Assembly: GCA_037440525.1 (NCBI GenBank)
Contig: JBBITW010000114.1
Coordinates: 1-11,806 of the forward strand
Reading direction: 5' to 3'
DNA length: 11,806 bases
Source: JBBITW01 sp037440525
GTDB lineage: Bacteria; Desulfobacterota; BSN033; UBA1163
The notes under the pieces are model-generated. The model searched no databases. It saw only the letters and a list, made by a program, of their open reading frames with translations, and was not told the DNA's origin. Every line of letters begins with the position of its first letter. Positions within the stretch are counted from its first letter, which is position 1. A program made the position numbers and the translations under genes. This document shows, piece after piece, positions 1-6,803 of the stretch.

Positions 1-151
1 GAGTGGTGTCATTCCGAGCGAAGCGAGGAATCTATAGAATTCAAACCATTATAAAGCATAGATTCTTCGGCTAAAACCTCAGAATGACGTTACAACACAG
101 CCTCCTTGGGGAGAGGGGAGGTCGGTACGACTCGCAACCGGGGTGAGGGGG
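1..151. repeat. Palindromic intergenic repeat block R1
   Basis: This block is an imperfect direct copy of 10075-10226, roughly 90% identical by eye. It has two parts. The first, about 7-88, is a long imperfect hairpin: an arm with the core TCATTCCGAGCGAAGCGAGG at 9-28 pairs with the region around 60-88 (TCGGCTAAAACCTCAGAATG). The second, about 90-151, is a GC-rich tail containing GGTCGGTACGACTCGCAACC. This kind of repeat is widespread between genes in environmental Gram-negative genomes and is often mis-translated as FRAKRGI-type peptides. It is non-coding. The window edge cuts it, so the full left extent is unknown. Between 152 and the thioesterase start I see only AT-rich sequence and a ribosome binding site. 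Confidence 0.85.
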
Positions 152-207
152 ATAATTGTAAAGATTTAATTGCTCCGAGTAATAAATAGACTCAAGGATT
201 CAATTGA

Positions 208-666
208 ATGGGAAAGAGACTTTCTCCAAAAAGGATTAAATTCTTAAAGAAGGATTATTCTCAGGGTTTTATTTCAGATGTGGGATACAAAGCGATAAAT
301 TATAAAAAGGGATATCTTGAATCAAAATTAGAAGTTCTCGATCGACATCGACAGCAGGACAATTATATCCATGCAGGGGTAATCGCTACCATGGCTGACC
401 ACACAGCAGGATACGCTGCCTTTAGCCTGGTTCCTGAGGATCATCGCATACTAACCATAGAGTTTAAGATCAATTTTTTCCAACCTGCATATGGCCATAC
501 CCTAATCTGTAAATCTAAAATCCTTCGTGAGGGGGGAAAGATCCACGTTGGAGAATCTGAGGTCTTCGACTATAGGGATGATGGGGATGAAGGAGTTTTG
601 GTAGCTAAGGCCATTGTGACCTTAAGATCGATTCACCAGAGTAAAATAAGACCTGTTCCTTATTAA
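208..666 (+). CDS. PaaI-family hotdog-fold acyl-CoA thioesterase
   Basis: The 152-residue protein has the usual length for a single hotdog domain. It probably hydrolyses acyl-CoA or aryl-CoA thioesters in the cytoplasm. The active-site segment is visible: H55-A-G57 opens the central helix, followed by M62-A-D64-H-T-A-G68, where Asp64 sits at the position of the catalytic acid in PaaI-type enzymes. The following strands (ILTIEFKINFFQPAYG and KSKILREGGKIHVGESEVFD) match the family's TVEFKVNFLRPA-like core and the late beta strands. The N-terminal 20 residues are unusually basic. The ATG at 208 has AAGGA at 194-198 with a 9-base spacer. It lies between two repeat elements and is separated from the importer by 198 bases holding its own promoter, so it is likely a single-gene transcript. 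Family assignment is firm; the acyl substrate cannot be read from sequence. Confidence 0.85.
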   Translation: MGKRLSPKRIKFLKKDYSQGFISDVGYKAINYKKGYLESKLEVLDRHRQQDNYIHAGVIATMADHTAGYAAFSLVPEDHRILTIEFKINFFQPAYGHTLICKSKILREGGKIHVGESEVFDYRDDGDEGVLVAKAIVTLRSIHQSKIRPVPY

Positions 667-673
667 AGAGACC

Positions 674-782
674 CCTGAAAAAGGATTAAAAACTATTCTA
701 ATAGACTGGGGAGGTGGGGTGGATGTCCGCATTCGAAGGGTTTGGAACCCTACCTCCCCAGGCATTTCAGTACTTTTTCAGG
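674..782. repeat. MITE-like nested inverted-repeat element 1
   Basis: This 109-base non-coding element has two nested inverted repeats. The outer pair is CCTGAAAAA (674-682) and TTTTTCAGG (774-782). The inner pair is CTGGGGAGGTGGGGT (706-720) and ACCCTACCTCCCCAG (747-761), a 15-base stem with one mismatch. The loop between them contains ATGTCCGCATTCGAAGGG. The same outer and inner ends recur at 6804-7014, and the loop sequence recurs there in inverted orientation. It starts 8 bases after the thioesterase stop and ends 17 bases before the -35 box of the next gene. As RNA it would form a strong hairpin, so it could weaken read-through, but there is no U-tract directly after the stem. No ORF of note is inside. 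Confidence 0.8.
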
Positions 783-799
783 AGCCTCAGAAAAATGAT

Positions 800-827
800 T
801 TGACAAAAAAATGAGAAATCTGATAAT
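800..827 (+). promoter_or_regulatory. Sigma70-type promoter of the Liv operon
   Basis: A perfect -35 box TTGACA (800-805) is followed after 16 bases by GATAAT (822-827). The leader then leads to a strong ribosome binding site GGGAGGAGG (848-856), 8 bases before the ATG at 865. The 24 bases from the -10 (822-845) match 20 of 24 positions at 10283-10306, ahead of the second binding-protein gene. That supports the start of the operon here. It is a sequence-only prediction. Confidence 0.7.
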
Positions 828-864
828 TTCAGAATAAATTTTATTATGGGAGGAGGAAAACGAT

Positions 865-2190
865 ATGAAGAAAAGGATTAAAAATGGGTTTAGTAGAAGG
901 GAATTCCTTAAGAAGTCAACAATCGGAGTTACAGCAATTAGCTTTGGGGGCTTGAAATTAAAGCCAATCTTTGCCCAAACAAAGGCTCCTATCAGGATTG
1001 GGGTTGCAATCTCACTCACAGGGTCAATGGCACGTGAAGGAGAACTTGAGGTTGGTGGATACAAGCTCTGGGGAAAGCTCGTCAATGAAAGGGGTTGTAG
1101 CTTTGGTGAAGTAGAAAAGCTTGGGTGTCCAGGACCAGGTCTCCTTGGCAGACAGGTAGAGTTTTCTGTATACGATGATAAGAGCGACCCCAGTGAAGCG
1201 GTTAAGTTAGTGAGAAAGCTGATTGTCTCGGATAAGGTCGATTTGATATTAGGGCCTTATGGAAGTGCGGCCTCAAATGCGATTGCCCCCCTTTCGGAGC
1301 AGTATCAAATCCCCATCATCACTCCTCTGGCAAATGCTCCAGTGATCTGGGAGGGAAAGAAGAGGGAATGGTTTGTTGGAATCCTCCCACCTGCCTGGAA
1401 GAATCTATATGGATGTCTGATGGTGGGTAGAGAGAAGGGGGCAAAGACTGTAGCTTTTATCTATCAGGATACTCCATTCCCAATCGGAGCAACGAAACCC
1501 CTCGTTGTCAAAGCAAAAGAGATGGGTATGCAGGTGGTCCTCGATGAGGCCTATCCAAAAGAGACAGCCGACTGGGAGCCCATCATGTCAAAGGCATGGT
1601 CTTACAAACCTGATATGATACTGGGAGGAGGGTATCTTCCAGATTCTATCGGGTTGATGAAGGCAGCAAAGGCTATCAATGCCACTCCAAAAATGTTTGG
1701 TTTTCTCGTAGGGCCTGCCATCTCTGATTTTGCAAAATCGCTAAAGTTCGATGCATTGGGAGTTACAGGTGAGACATTCTGGGAACCTTTTATTAAAACA
1801 CCTGGAAACTTGGAATTCTATAAGGCTTACCTTAAAGAATATAAGAGTGAGCCATCATACCATGCGGCTGCGGGATTTGCCGCAGGACAGATCCTCGAAA
1901 GGGCAATTAAAGAGGTTGGCTCCATAGAAGATAAAAAGGCCTTAAGAGATAAGCTTTATTCTATTAAGACCGTTACCATATTCGGTGAATACGAAGTCAA
2001 TCCTCTGGGACATCCTGATTCAGGTTGGCAAATAGGAAAGACAACAAACCTCCTTCAGTGGCAGAAGGCAGAGGGGAAGAAACTCCTCCCTAATCAAGTT
2101 GCCATAGAAGGAATGGTAAAGCAGATCATTTATCCAAAGGAGATGAAGACTGCAGAGGCAATCTATCCATTTTCAGGATGGGGAAGATAA
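865..2190 (+). CDS. HAAT-family ABC transporter substrate-binding protein, Tat-exported
   Basis: This 441-residue protein is a periplasmic type I binding protein (Peripla_BP_6, LivK-like) and the receptor of the importer encoded downstream. The N-terminus carries a twin-arginine signal: basic residues, then S10-R11-R12-E-F-L-K, a hydrophobic stretch, and a plausible cleavage after A37 (PIFA before Q38). The mature part opens with the typical IRIGVAISLTGSMAREGE strand and helix. The segments SDPSEAVKLVRKLIVSDKVD and LILGPYGSAASNAIAPLSE are characteristic of the family. An extra loop after N74-E-R-G contains C78 and C88 about ten residues apart, which could form a disulfide after export; Tat export of an already folded or oxidised protein would suit that. 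The start is fixed by the GGGAGGAGG ribosome site. It is the first gene of the livHMGF operon, 18 bases upstream of livH. The ligand is unknown; the family binds branched-chain amino acids, amides, urea or aromatic acids. Confidence 0.9.
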   Translation: MKKRIKNGFSRREFLKKSTIGVTAISFGGLKLKPIFAQTKAPIRIGVAISLTGSMAREGELEVGGYKLWGKLVNERGCSFGEVEKLGCPGPGLLGRQVEFSVYDDKSDPSEAVKLVRKLIVSDKVDLILGPYGSAASNAIAPLSEQYQIPIITPLANAPVIWEGKKREWFVGILPPAWKNLYGCLMVGREKGAKTVAFIYQDTPFPIGATKPLVVKAKEMGMQVVLDEAYPKETADWEPIMSKAWSYKPDMILGGGYLPDSIGLMKAAKAINATPKMFGFLVGPAISDFAKSLKFDALGVTGETFWEPFIKTPGNLEFYKAYLKEYKSEPSYHAAAGFAAGQILERAIKEVGSIEDKKALRDKLYSIKTVTIFGEYEVNPLGHPDSGWQIGKTTNLLQWQKAEGKKLLPNQVAIEGMVKQIIYPKEMKTAEAIYPFSGWGR

Positions 2191-2208
2191 TAAAAAGATA
2201 TTTTTTAT

Positions 2209-3060
2209 ATGGCCAATTTTATTGAGATCATTATCAGAGGTTTGATGCTTGGTTCTGTTTATGCCCTTGTTGGGATGGGCCTGACACTTGTCTGGGGAGT
2301 GGTGGGGATAGTCAATATTGCACATGGTGAGTTTGTGATGCTTGGAGCTTACTTCACATTCTGGACATTTAGCCTCCTTCATCTAAATCCTTTGCTATCT
2401 ATCCTCCTCTCCATCCCTCTCTTCTTTATTGCTGGAACGTTAATCCACAGACGAATCACTGAACGATTAATTAAGGAGCAGGAACTTTCAGCCCTGATAC
2501 TGACCTTTGGAATGTCTATCCTTATCTGGAATCTGGCACAGTTCTTCTGGACTAATACATATCGCTCTGTGCCTTATTTAACAGGAAACTTTCCCCTTCT
2601 TGGTTTTGTTTTTTCAAAAAGTAAAACCATATCATTTGGTCTTGCAATCTTTATTACAGTGTCACTTTTTACCTTTTTAAAATATTCCAAATTGGGCAAG
2701 GCAATCAGAGCCACCTCCCAGAATTCAGAGGTGGCTCTGGTCTGTGGAATAAATACGATGAAGATGAGGGCAATCACATTTGGTATGGGCATAGGCCTTG
2801 CTGGCGCAGCTGGAGCCATCGTAAGCCTCCAGTGGGTCATCTTCCCCCAGATGGGTGGAAGTTATGTCTCAAAAGCCTTTGCAATTGTTGTCTTAGGTGG
2901 ATTGGGAAATATCCATGGAGCCCTCGTAGGTGGGTTGATAATAGGTGTATTGGAAAGTCTTGTGACCCAGTATATAAGTGCTAAGATAGCCCAGATTATT
3001 CCTTCTGTAACAATTTTGGTTATCTTGCTATTAAGGCCTACAGGCATTTTTAAGAAATGA
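2209..3060 (+). CDS. livH: Branched-chain amino acid-type ABC transporter permease LivH
   Basis: This 283-residue inner-membrane protein is very hydrophobic, with about eight membrane segments. It is one half of the transport channel and pairs with LivM. The N-terminal signature LVWGVVGIVNIAHGEFVMLG (residues 27-46) is diagnostic of LivH-type permeases. A cytoplasmic loop, SKLGKAIRATSQNSEVALVC followed by GINTMKMRAITFG, corresponds to the coupling helix that contacts the ATPases. The C-terminus, SVTILVILLLRPTGIF, is also typical. The ATG at 2209 has a poor ribosome binding site; the nearest purine run, GGGGAAGA, overlaps the end of the upstream gene, so translation may depend partly on that gene. 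Length is normal for the family. Confidence 0.93.
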   Translation: MANFIEIIIRGLMLGSVYALVGMGLTLVWGVVGIVNIAHGEFVMLGAYFTFWTFSLLHLNPLLSILLSIPLFFIAGTLIHRRITERLIKEQELSALILTFGMSILIWNLAQFFWTNTYRSVPYLTGNFPLLGFVFSKSKTISFGLAIFITVSLFTFLKYSKLGKAIRATSQNSEVALVCGINTMKMRAITFGMGIGLAGAAGAIVSLQWVIFPQMGGSYVSKAFAIVVLGGLGNIHGALVGGLIIGVLESLVTQYISAKIAQIIPSVTILVILLLRPTGIFKK

Positions 3061-3191
3061 AGAGGGATTCATCAAACATATTTTATCTAACTTTGGATTC
3101 ATATTATTGCCTGCATATGTCGCAGGCAGAGACTTGGCCTCGCATTTATGAAAGTACTACATTTATCAAGAGAGGTTAAGAAAAACATCTC
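3061..3191 (+). promoter_or_regulatory. livH-livM spacer with hairpin
   Basis: A 131-base gap inside an otherwise tight operon. It holds a perfect 7-base-pair hairpin, TGCCTGC (3108-3114) and GCAGGCA (3122-3128), with a 7-base loop ATATGTC. No U-run follows, so it is not a classical terminator. It might protect mRNA ends or tune expression between livH and the later genes. It also contains most of a short ORF that ends on the livM start codon. No regulator site is recognisable. Confidence 0.45.
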
Positions 3192-3195
3192 ATGA
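3148..3195 (+). other. Possible 15-codon leader ORF overlapping the livM start
   Basis: An ATG at 3148 opens a 15-codon frame whose TGA stop (3193-3195) overlaps the livM ATG (3192-3194) as ATGA. The predicted peptide is MKVLHLSREVKKNIS. The only good Shine-Dalgarno-like sequence nearby, AGAGG at 3171-3175, lies inside this ORF and is 16 bases from the livM ATG, which is too far for strong direct initiation. Coupling of livM to this ORF would solve that. However, the little ORF itself lacks an obvious ribosome site, and the arrangement may be chance. Confidence 0.25.
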
Positions 3196-4139
3196 AAGAT
3201 TTTTTAAAAAAGCAGAGAGTCGGGATTGGGATCGGCCTTTTTACAGCCTTTCTAATACCACTGCCACTTTTTGTCTCAGACTATTGGATAAACCTTCTTC
3301 TTCTCATACTTGTCTTTTCAGTCTACGCAGCAGGCTGGAACCTTTTTTCAGGCTTAACAGGATATACAAATTTTGGTCTTGCCTGGTTCATTGGTGTAAG
3401 TGGATATGTGAGTAGCCTTCTTATTGCTGATTATGGATTCTTATGGCTTTTTGCCTGGCCTATTGGTGCGGTCTTTATAAGCATTATATCAATAGGAATT
3501 GGCTATATCCTTTTAAGGATTAAAGGGGTTTACTTTGCCATATCAATGGTTGCCCTGACTGAAGGGACCAGGGAACTCTTTGGCACAGAATATCTTACAC
3601 CCATTACCCATGGTGGGAAAGGTGTCCCATTTGTTGCAGGAATTCAACTTCCAACACTTTACTGGTCGATTCTAATCCTAACTTTTATTACATTTATCAT
3701 CTGTTATAAGATTTTTTCTTCAAAATTTGGTCTCCGTCTGATGGCCATAAGGGAGGATGAACAGGCTGCGGAAACCCTTGGGATAAATACAACTCGTGAA
3801 AAAATCATTGCTTTCAGCCTAAGCGCTTTTCTTGTGGGTTTTGCAGGAGCTATCCATTTCACATATCAAAATTATATCGACCCTCCATTTGCCTTCAGCA
3901 TCCACCTCACACTTACTCCTATAGTGATGACATTATTTGGTGGTGTGGGGACTCTATTCGGTCCTGTGATTGGCGCAACTCTATTTACATTCATCCATGA
4001 AATACTCTGGGCTGAATTGACCACCCTTTATATGGCAATTTTTGGAGGGATTTTGATGGCCTTAATCCTGTTTTTTCCTCAGGGGCTTTTAGGCTGGATG
4101 AAGGAACGAAGAATCCTTCCAAGGACAAGAAAGATATGA
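3192..4139 (+). CDS. livM: Branched-chain amino acid-type ABC transporter permease LivM
   Basis: The second membrane half of the importer is 315 residues long with roughly eight to nine hydrophobic helices. LivM hallmarks are YAAGWNLFSGLTGYTNFGLA (the ancient N-L-x-x-G-x-x-G core), IGIGYILLRIKGVYFAISMV, and the coupling loop FGLRLMAIREDEQAAETLGI followed by NTTREKIIAFSLSAFLVGFAGA. The C-terminus reads GGILMALILFFPQGLLG, as in the family. The start at 3192 is the only in-frame choice, since a TAA lies 15 bases upstream in frame. It follows livH after a 131-base spacer and precedes livG by 26 bases. It should form the heterodimeric channel with LivH in the cytoplasmic membrane. Confidence 0.92.
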   Translation: MKDFLKKQRVGIGIGLFTAFLIPLPLFVSDYWINLLLLILVFSVYAAGWNLFSGLTGYTNFGLAWFIGVSGYVSSLLIADYGFLWLFAWPIGAVFISIISIGIGYILLRIKGVYFAISMVALTEGTRELFGTEYLTPITHGGKGVPFVAGIQLPTLYWSILILTFITFIICYKIFSSKFGLRLMAIREDEQAAETLGINTTREKIIAFSLSAFLVGFAGAIHFTYQNYIDPPFAFSIHLTLTPIVMTLFGGVGTLFGPVIGATLFTFIHEILWAELTTLYMAIFGGILMALILFFPQGLLGWMKERRILPRTRKI

Positions 4140-4165
4140 TCCCTGAAAAGTAGGGAAGTTTTAGT

Positions 4166-4870
4166 ATGGAACCAATATTAAGAATTGATAATGTGGTTAA
4201 AAAATTTGGAGAGGTTATTGCACTTAATAAATGTTCATTTACGATCGAGCAGGGCTCGATCACTGGATTGATCGGTCCAAATGGGGCAGGAAAAACGACA
4301 CTTTTCAATATAATCACAGGTGTTCTTCGGCCTGATTCAGGAAGAATATATTTCAAAGGAGAGGATATTACAGGTAAGAGACCCTATGAGATCGCTCGAA
4401 TGGGTGTGGGCCGAACGTATCAGATAATAAGGGTATTCCCAAAGATGACCCTCCTTGAAAATCTTATCGTTGTAGGTAGAGGAAAGGAGAGCAGGTTATT
4501 GGAAACTGCTTTGAACCTCCTGCATCTGGTCAAACTTGCTGATAAAAAGGATGATGATGCCCATAATCTCTCATTCGGTCAACAGAAGCTCCTCTCCCTT
4601 GCTCAGGTTCTTATGCATGATCCCGAGTTGATCCTTCTTGACGAACCTGCCGCAGGCATAAACCCTACACTTCAAAATGAACTAATGGAGTTGATTCACA
4701 GGCTTAACAGAGAAGGAAAGACATTCATCATCGTCGAGCACGACATGAAGGTCATAATGAACCATTGTCAAAATGCAATAGCCCTAAACTATGGGGAGAA
4801 GATTGCCGAAGGAAGCTGCAGTCTTATTCAAAGGGATGAAACACTACTTGAACATTACTTTGGAAGATGA
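4166..4870 (+). CDS. livG: ABC transporter ATP-binding protein LivG
   Basis: A cytoplasmic ATPase of the importer, 234 residues. Walker A is GPNGAGKTT (37-45), the Q-loop glutamine is Q86 in GRTYQIIRVF, the signature is LSFGQ (135-139), Walker B is LILLDEP (155-161), and the switch histidine is H192 in VEHDM. The sequence DEPAAGINP is the LivG-type variant of the post-Walker-B segment. It is about 20 residues shorter than E. coli LivG (255). The missing part lies between ENLIVVGRGKESRL and the signature, in the helical subdomain; all catalytic motifs remain, so it should be active. The ribosome site AGGGAAG (4152-4158) is 7 bases before the ATG. It overlaps livF by four bases. Confidence 0.93.
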   Translation: MEPILRIDNVVKKFGEVIALNKCSFTIEQGSITGLIGPNGAGKTTLFNIITGVLRPDSGRIYFKGEDITGKRPYEIARMGVGRTYQIIRVFPKMTLLENLIVVGRGKESRLLETALNLLHLVKLADKKDDDAHNLSFGQQKLLSLAQVLMHDPELILLDEPAAGINPTLQNELMELIHRLNREGKTFIIVEHDMKVIMNHCQNAIALNYGEKIAEGSCSLIQRDETLLEHYFGR

Positions 4871-5595
4871 TGGATAGAGTAAAAAAAGAGATATTAAATG
4901 TTCATAAGATAGTAGCCGGCTATGGAAAAATGGAGATAATCCACGGGGTTTCGCTCTCTGTTAAGGAAGGAGAGATTGTTTCATTGATCGGGCCAAATGG
5001 AGCTGGAAAGTCAACAGTTTTAAAGGCTATCGCAGGTCTTTTAAGGGTTAGCTCAGGGAAGGTAATATTTTTAAATGAAGAGATCACCAATTGTCCTCCC
5101 TATGATATTGTAGGAAAAGGATTGGCCTTTAATCCCCAGGGACGTGTGGTCTTCCCTGATATGACAGTTCAAGAACATCTTGATATGGGGGGGTGGATAA
5201 TTAAGAGCCATTCTGAAAAGGAGAAGGCCTTAGAAAAGGTTTACAACCTATTTCCCTGGTTGAGGGAAAAGAGGAAGAAGAAGGCAAACCAGATGAGTGG
5301 AGGAGAGCAGCAGATGCTCTCCCTTGCAAGGGCTATGATGGTTCAACCCAAAATCCTTCTTCTTGATGAACCATCACTCGGTCTTTCACCCAAATGGGTT
5401 AAAACCGTTTTTGAAAAGATTGTTGAAATAAAGGTAACAGGGCTTCCCTGTCTTATCGTGGAACAGAAGGCAGCCATGGTCCTCGAATATTCAGATTATG
5501 GCTATGTCCTCGAAATGGGGAATAATCGCTTTGAGGGAGATGGCATAAGCCTTCTTGAAAATCCTGATGTACGGCGACTCTACCTCGGAGGTTAA
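4867..5595 (+). CDS. livF: ABC transporter ATP-binding protein LivF
   Basis: The partner ATPase of LivG, 242 residues. Walker A is GPNGAGKST (42-50), the Q-loop is Q91 in FNPQGRVVFPDMTVQEHL, the signature is MSGGEQQ (143-149) and Walker B is ILLLDEP (163-169). The switch position reads V-E-Q-K with glutamine (Q200) instead of histidine, which is normal for LivF and distinguishes it from LivG. DEPSLGLSP is also LivF-like. The ATG at 4867 overlaps the livG stop as ATGA, implying translational coupling; a second ATG at 4870 is equally possible. It ends the operon, with its TAA sharing bases with the stop of the convergent tatC. Confidence 0.93.
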   Translation: MMDRVKKEILNVHKIVAGYGKMEIIHGVSLSVKEGEIVSLIGPNGAGKSTVLKAIAGLLRVSSGKVIFLNEEITNCPPYDIVGKGLAFNPQGRVVFPDMTVQEHLDMGGWIIKSHSEKEKALEKVYNLFPWLREKRKKKANQMSGGEQQMLSLARAMMVQPKILLLDEPSLGLSPKWVKTVFEKIVEIKVTGLPCLIVEQKAAMVLEYSDYGYVLEMGNNRFEGDGISLLENPDVRRLYLGG

Positions 5596-6332
5596 ATCCC
5601 TTTCTTTTCTTCCTCTTTCTTCTTCCCGAAAATCTTTGAAAGGAGAATGCTTAATTCATAAAGTCCCATAAGAGGAAGGGCCATAAGGATCTGGGAGATC
5701 AGATCAGGAGGGGTCGTTACAGCGGCAAAGATAAATATAAGTAAGATTGCATATTTCCTGTGGCGGGCCATTGTCTTTGAATCGATCACTCCGATTCGTG
5801 CAAGAACAACCAATACAACAGGGAACTCAAATACAAGACCAAAGGCCAGAAGAAATTTGATACTGAAAGAGAGATATTCTTTCATACTCGGCATGGGCTT
5901 GATGAAATCTCTTGCATAACCTAAGAGGAATTTAAAACCAATTGGGATAGCAATGAAATACGCAAAGAGTATACCCAGAACGAGAAAGAAGGAACCTGCA
6001 AAGAGCAAAGGAACTACGTACCGCTTCTCATGACGATAGAGCCCTGGTGCCACGAATGCCCATATCTGGTATAGGACAAAAGGTGAGCTTAGGATGAAGC
6101 CACCGATGAAGGCAACCTTCATATAGGTAAAGAAGGCCTCGGCAACGCTTGTAAATATTAAAGCCCCCCCGTTTGGCATAAGTCTTAGGAGAGGAGCAGC
6201 GAGCAGGTCGAAGAGGGATTTTGAAAATGTGTAACAGATGATAAAACCAGCTCCAATTGCGATAAAGGAGAGGATTAAACGTTTTCTTAACTCCTGGAGG
6301 TGTGCTGTTAAAGGAAGTTTCTTTTCATCCAT
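5592..6332 (-). CDS. tatC: Sec-independent protein translocase TatC
   Basis: A multi-spanning inner-membrane receptor for twin-arginine signal peptides, 246 residues with six predicted membrane helices. Key family positions are present: the N-terminal HLQELRKRL (H11, E14, R16), the first periplasmic and cytoplasmic segments ending in YQIWAFVAPGLYRHEKR, where E102 corresponds to the signal-binding E103 of E. coli, E169 in LVFEFPVV, and D210 in TTPPDLISQ. The C-terminus is a short lysine/glutamate-rich tail. It overlaps the upstream TatA/B-family gene by 8 bases and forms an operon with it. It converges on livF, with the stop codons overlapping at the TTAA of 5592-5595. Together with the neighbouring Tat-signal binding protein this gives an exporter beside a candidate substrate. 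Confidence 0.96.
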   Translation of the reverse strand: MDEKKLPLTAHLQELRKRLILSFIAIGAGFIICYTFSKSLFDLLAAPLLRLMPNGGALIFTSVAEAFFTYMKVAFIGGFILSSPFVLYQIWAFVAPGLYRHEKRYVVPLLFAGSFFLVLGILFAYFIAIPIGFKFLLGYARDFIKPMPSMKEYLSFSIKFLLAFGLVFEFPVVLVVLARIGVIDSKTMARHRKYAILLIFIFAAVTTPPDLISQILMALPLMGLYELSILLSKIFGKKKEEEKKGI

Positions 6333-6723
6333 TGGAAGGAATTCCTTTTTTCGCTCCTTCTATATCTTCCTTTTTCTCCTCCGGTTTCACCGTTTCTTGA
6401 GAGGCCATTATTTCCTCGGAGGTTGATTCTTGAATAGGAAGAGAACTTTCACCTTCGGCCTGTATCTCTTTAGAAGCTTCCATGCCTGAGGATCCCTCTT
6501 CCATTAAATCAGTCAACAAATTCCCTTCGGTTAATGTATCTTTTATCCCCTCAAGATCTTTTGTCTCGGCCTCAAAGCTCTCTTTTACCTCCTCAGTGGC
6601 CTTCCTAAATTCACGCATTGCCTTACCAAAGGCCCTTGCAAGTTCAGGAAGTTTATTGGGCCCGAAAACGATTAAGGCTATGGCCAGGATGATTAGCAAT
6701 TCAGGTAATCCTATATTGAACAT
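6325..6723 (-). CDS. tatB: TatA/TatB-family translocase subunit, TatB-like
   Basis: This 132-residue protein has a single N-terminal membrane helix (about 5-21), a short hinge, an amphipathic helix (about 24-50) and a long acidic, Ser/Glu-rich tail. The N-terminus MFNIGLPELLIIL has glutamate at position 8, and the hinge reads FGPNKLPELA. Both Glu8 and the Gly-Pro hinge are TatB-like, whereas FGKAMREFRKATEEVK resembles TatA. With no second TatA-like gene beside it, the protein could serve both roles, or a separate TatA may lie elsewhere. A ribosome site AGAGGTG (plus-strand 6729-6735) is about 5 bases before the ATG at 6723. It is first in the tatB-tatC operon, and its end overlaps the tatC start. 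Family placement is firm; the A-versus-B choice is less certain. Confidence 0.85.
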   Translation of the reverse strand: MFNIGLPELLIILAIALIVFGPNKLPELARAFGKAMREFRKATEEVKESFEAETKDLEGIKDTLTEGNLLTDLMEEGSSGMEASKEIQAEGESSLPIQESTSEEIMASQETVKPEEKKEDIEGAKKGIPSNG

Positions 6724-6740
6724 AAATTCACCTCTATTTT

Positions 6741-6770
6741 CTTATACCATAATTTTTCTTCCCTTTTCAA
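6741..6770 (-). promoter_or_regulatory. Possible promoter of the tat genes
   Basis: Read on the minus strand, TTGAAA (6770-6765) is followed after 18 bases by TATAAG (6746-6741), preceded by TGG as an extended -10. The predicted transcript start would fall inside the Shine-Dalgarno sequence of the first tat gene, giving a near-leaderless mRNA, so this is only a weak candidate. The real start may be further upstream towards the repeat element at 6804-7014. Confidence 0.3.
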
Positions 6771-6803
6771 TGGGTGGATGATCTAATCCTATTGATAAGA
6801 CTT

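Noticed and set aside
750..1085. Antisense open frames opposite the binding-protein, liv and antiporter genes
   Set aside because: They are opposite-strand or out-of-frame shadows of well-supported genes, with no ribosome sites or recognisable domains.
2173..2382. Cys/His-containing minus-strand frame (CPECEVSSKHH) resembling a small zinc-binding protein
   Set aside because: It lies wholly opposite the highly conserved LivH N-terminus, whose codons explain it, and lacks a ribosome binding site.
5585..5625. Possible terminator at the livF/tatC junction (CCTCGGAGG followed by T-rich sequence)
   Set aside because: The palindrome has no room for a loop and the T-rich stretch is interrupted and lies in tatC coding sequence.
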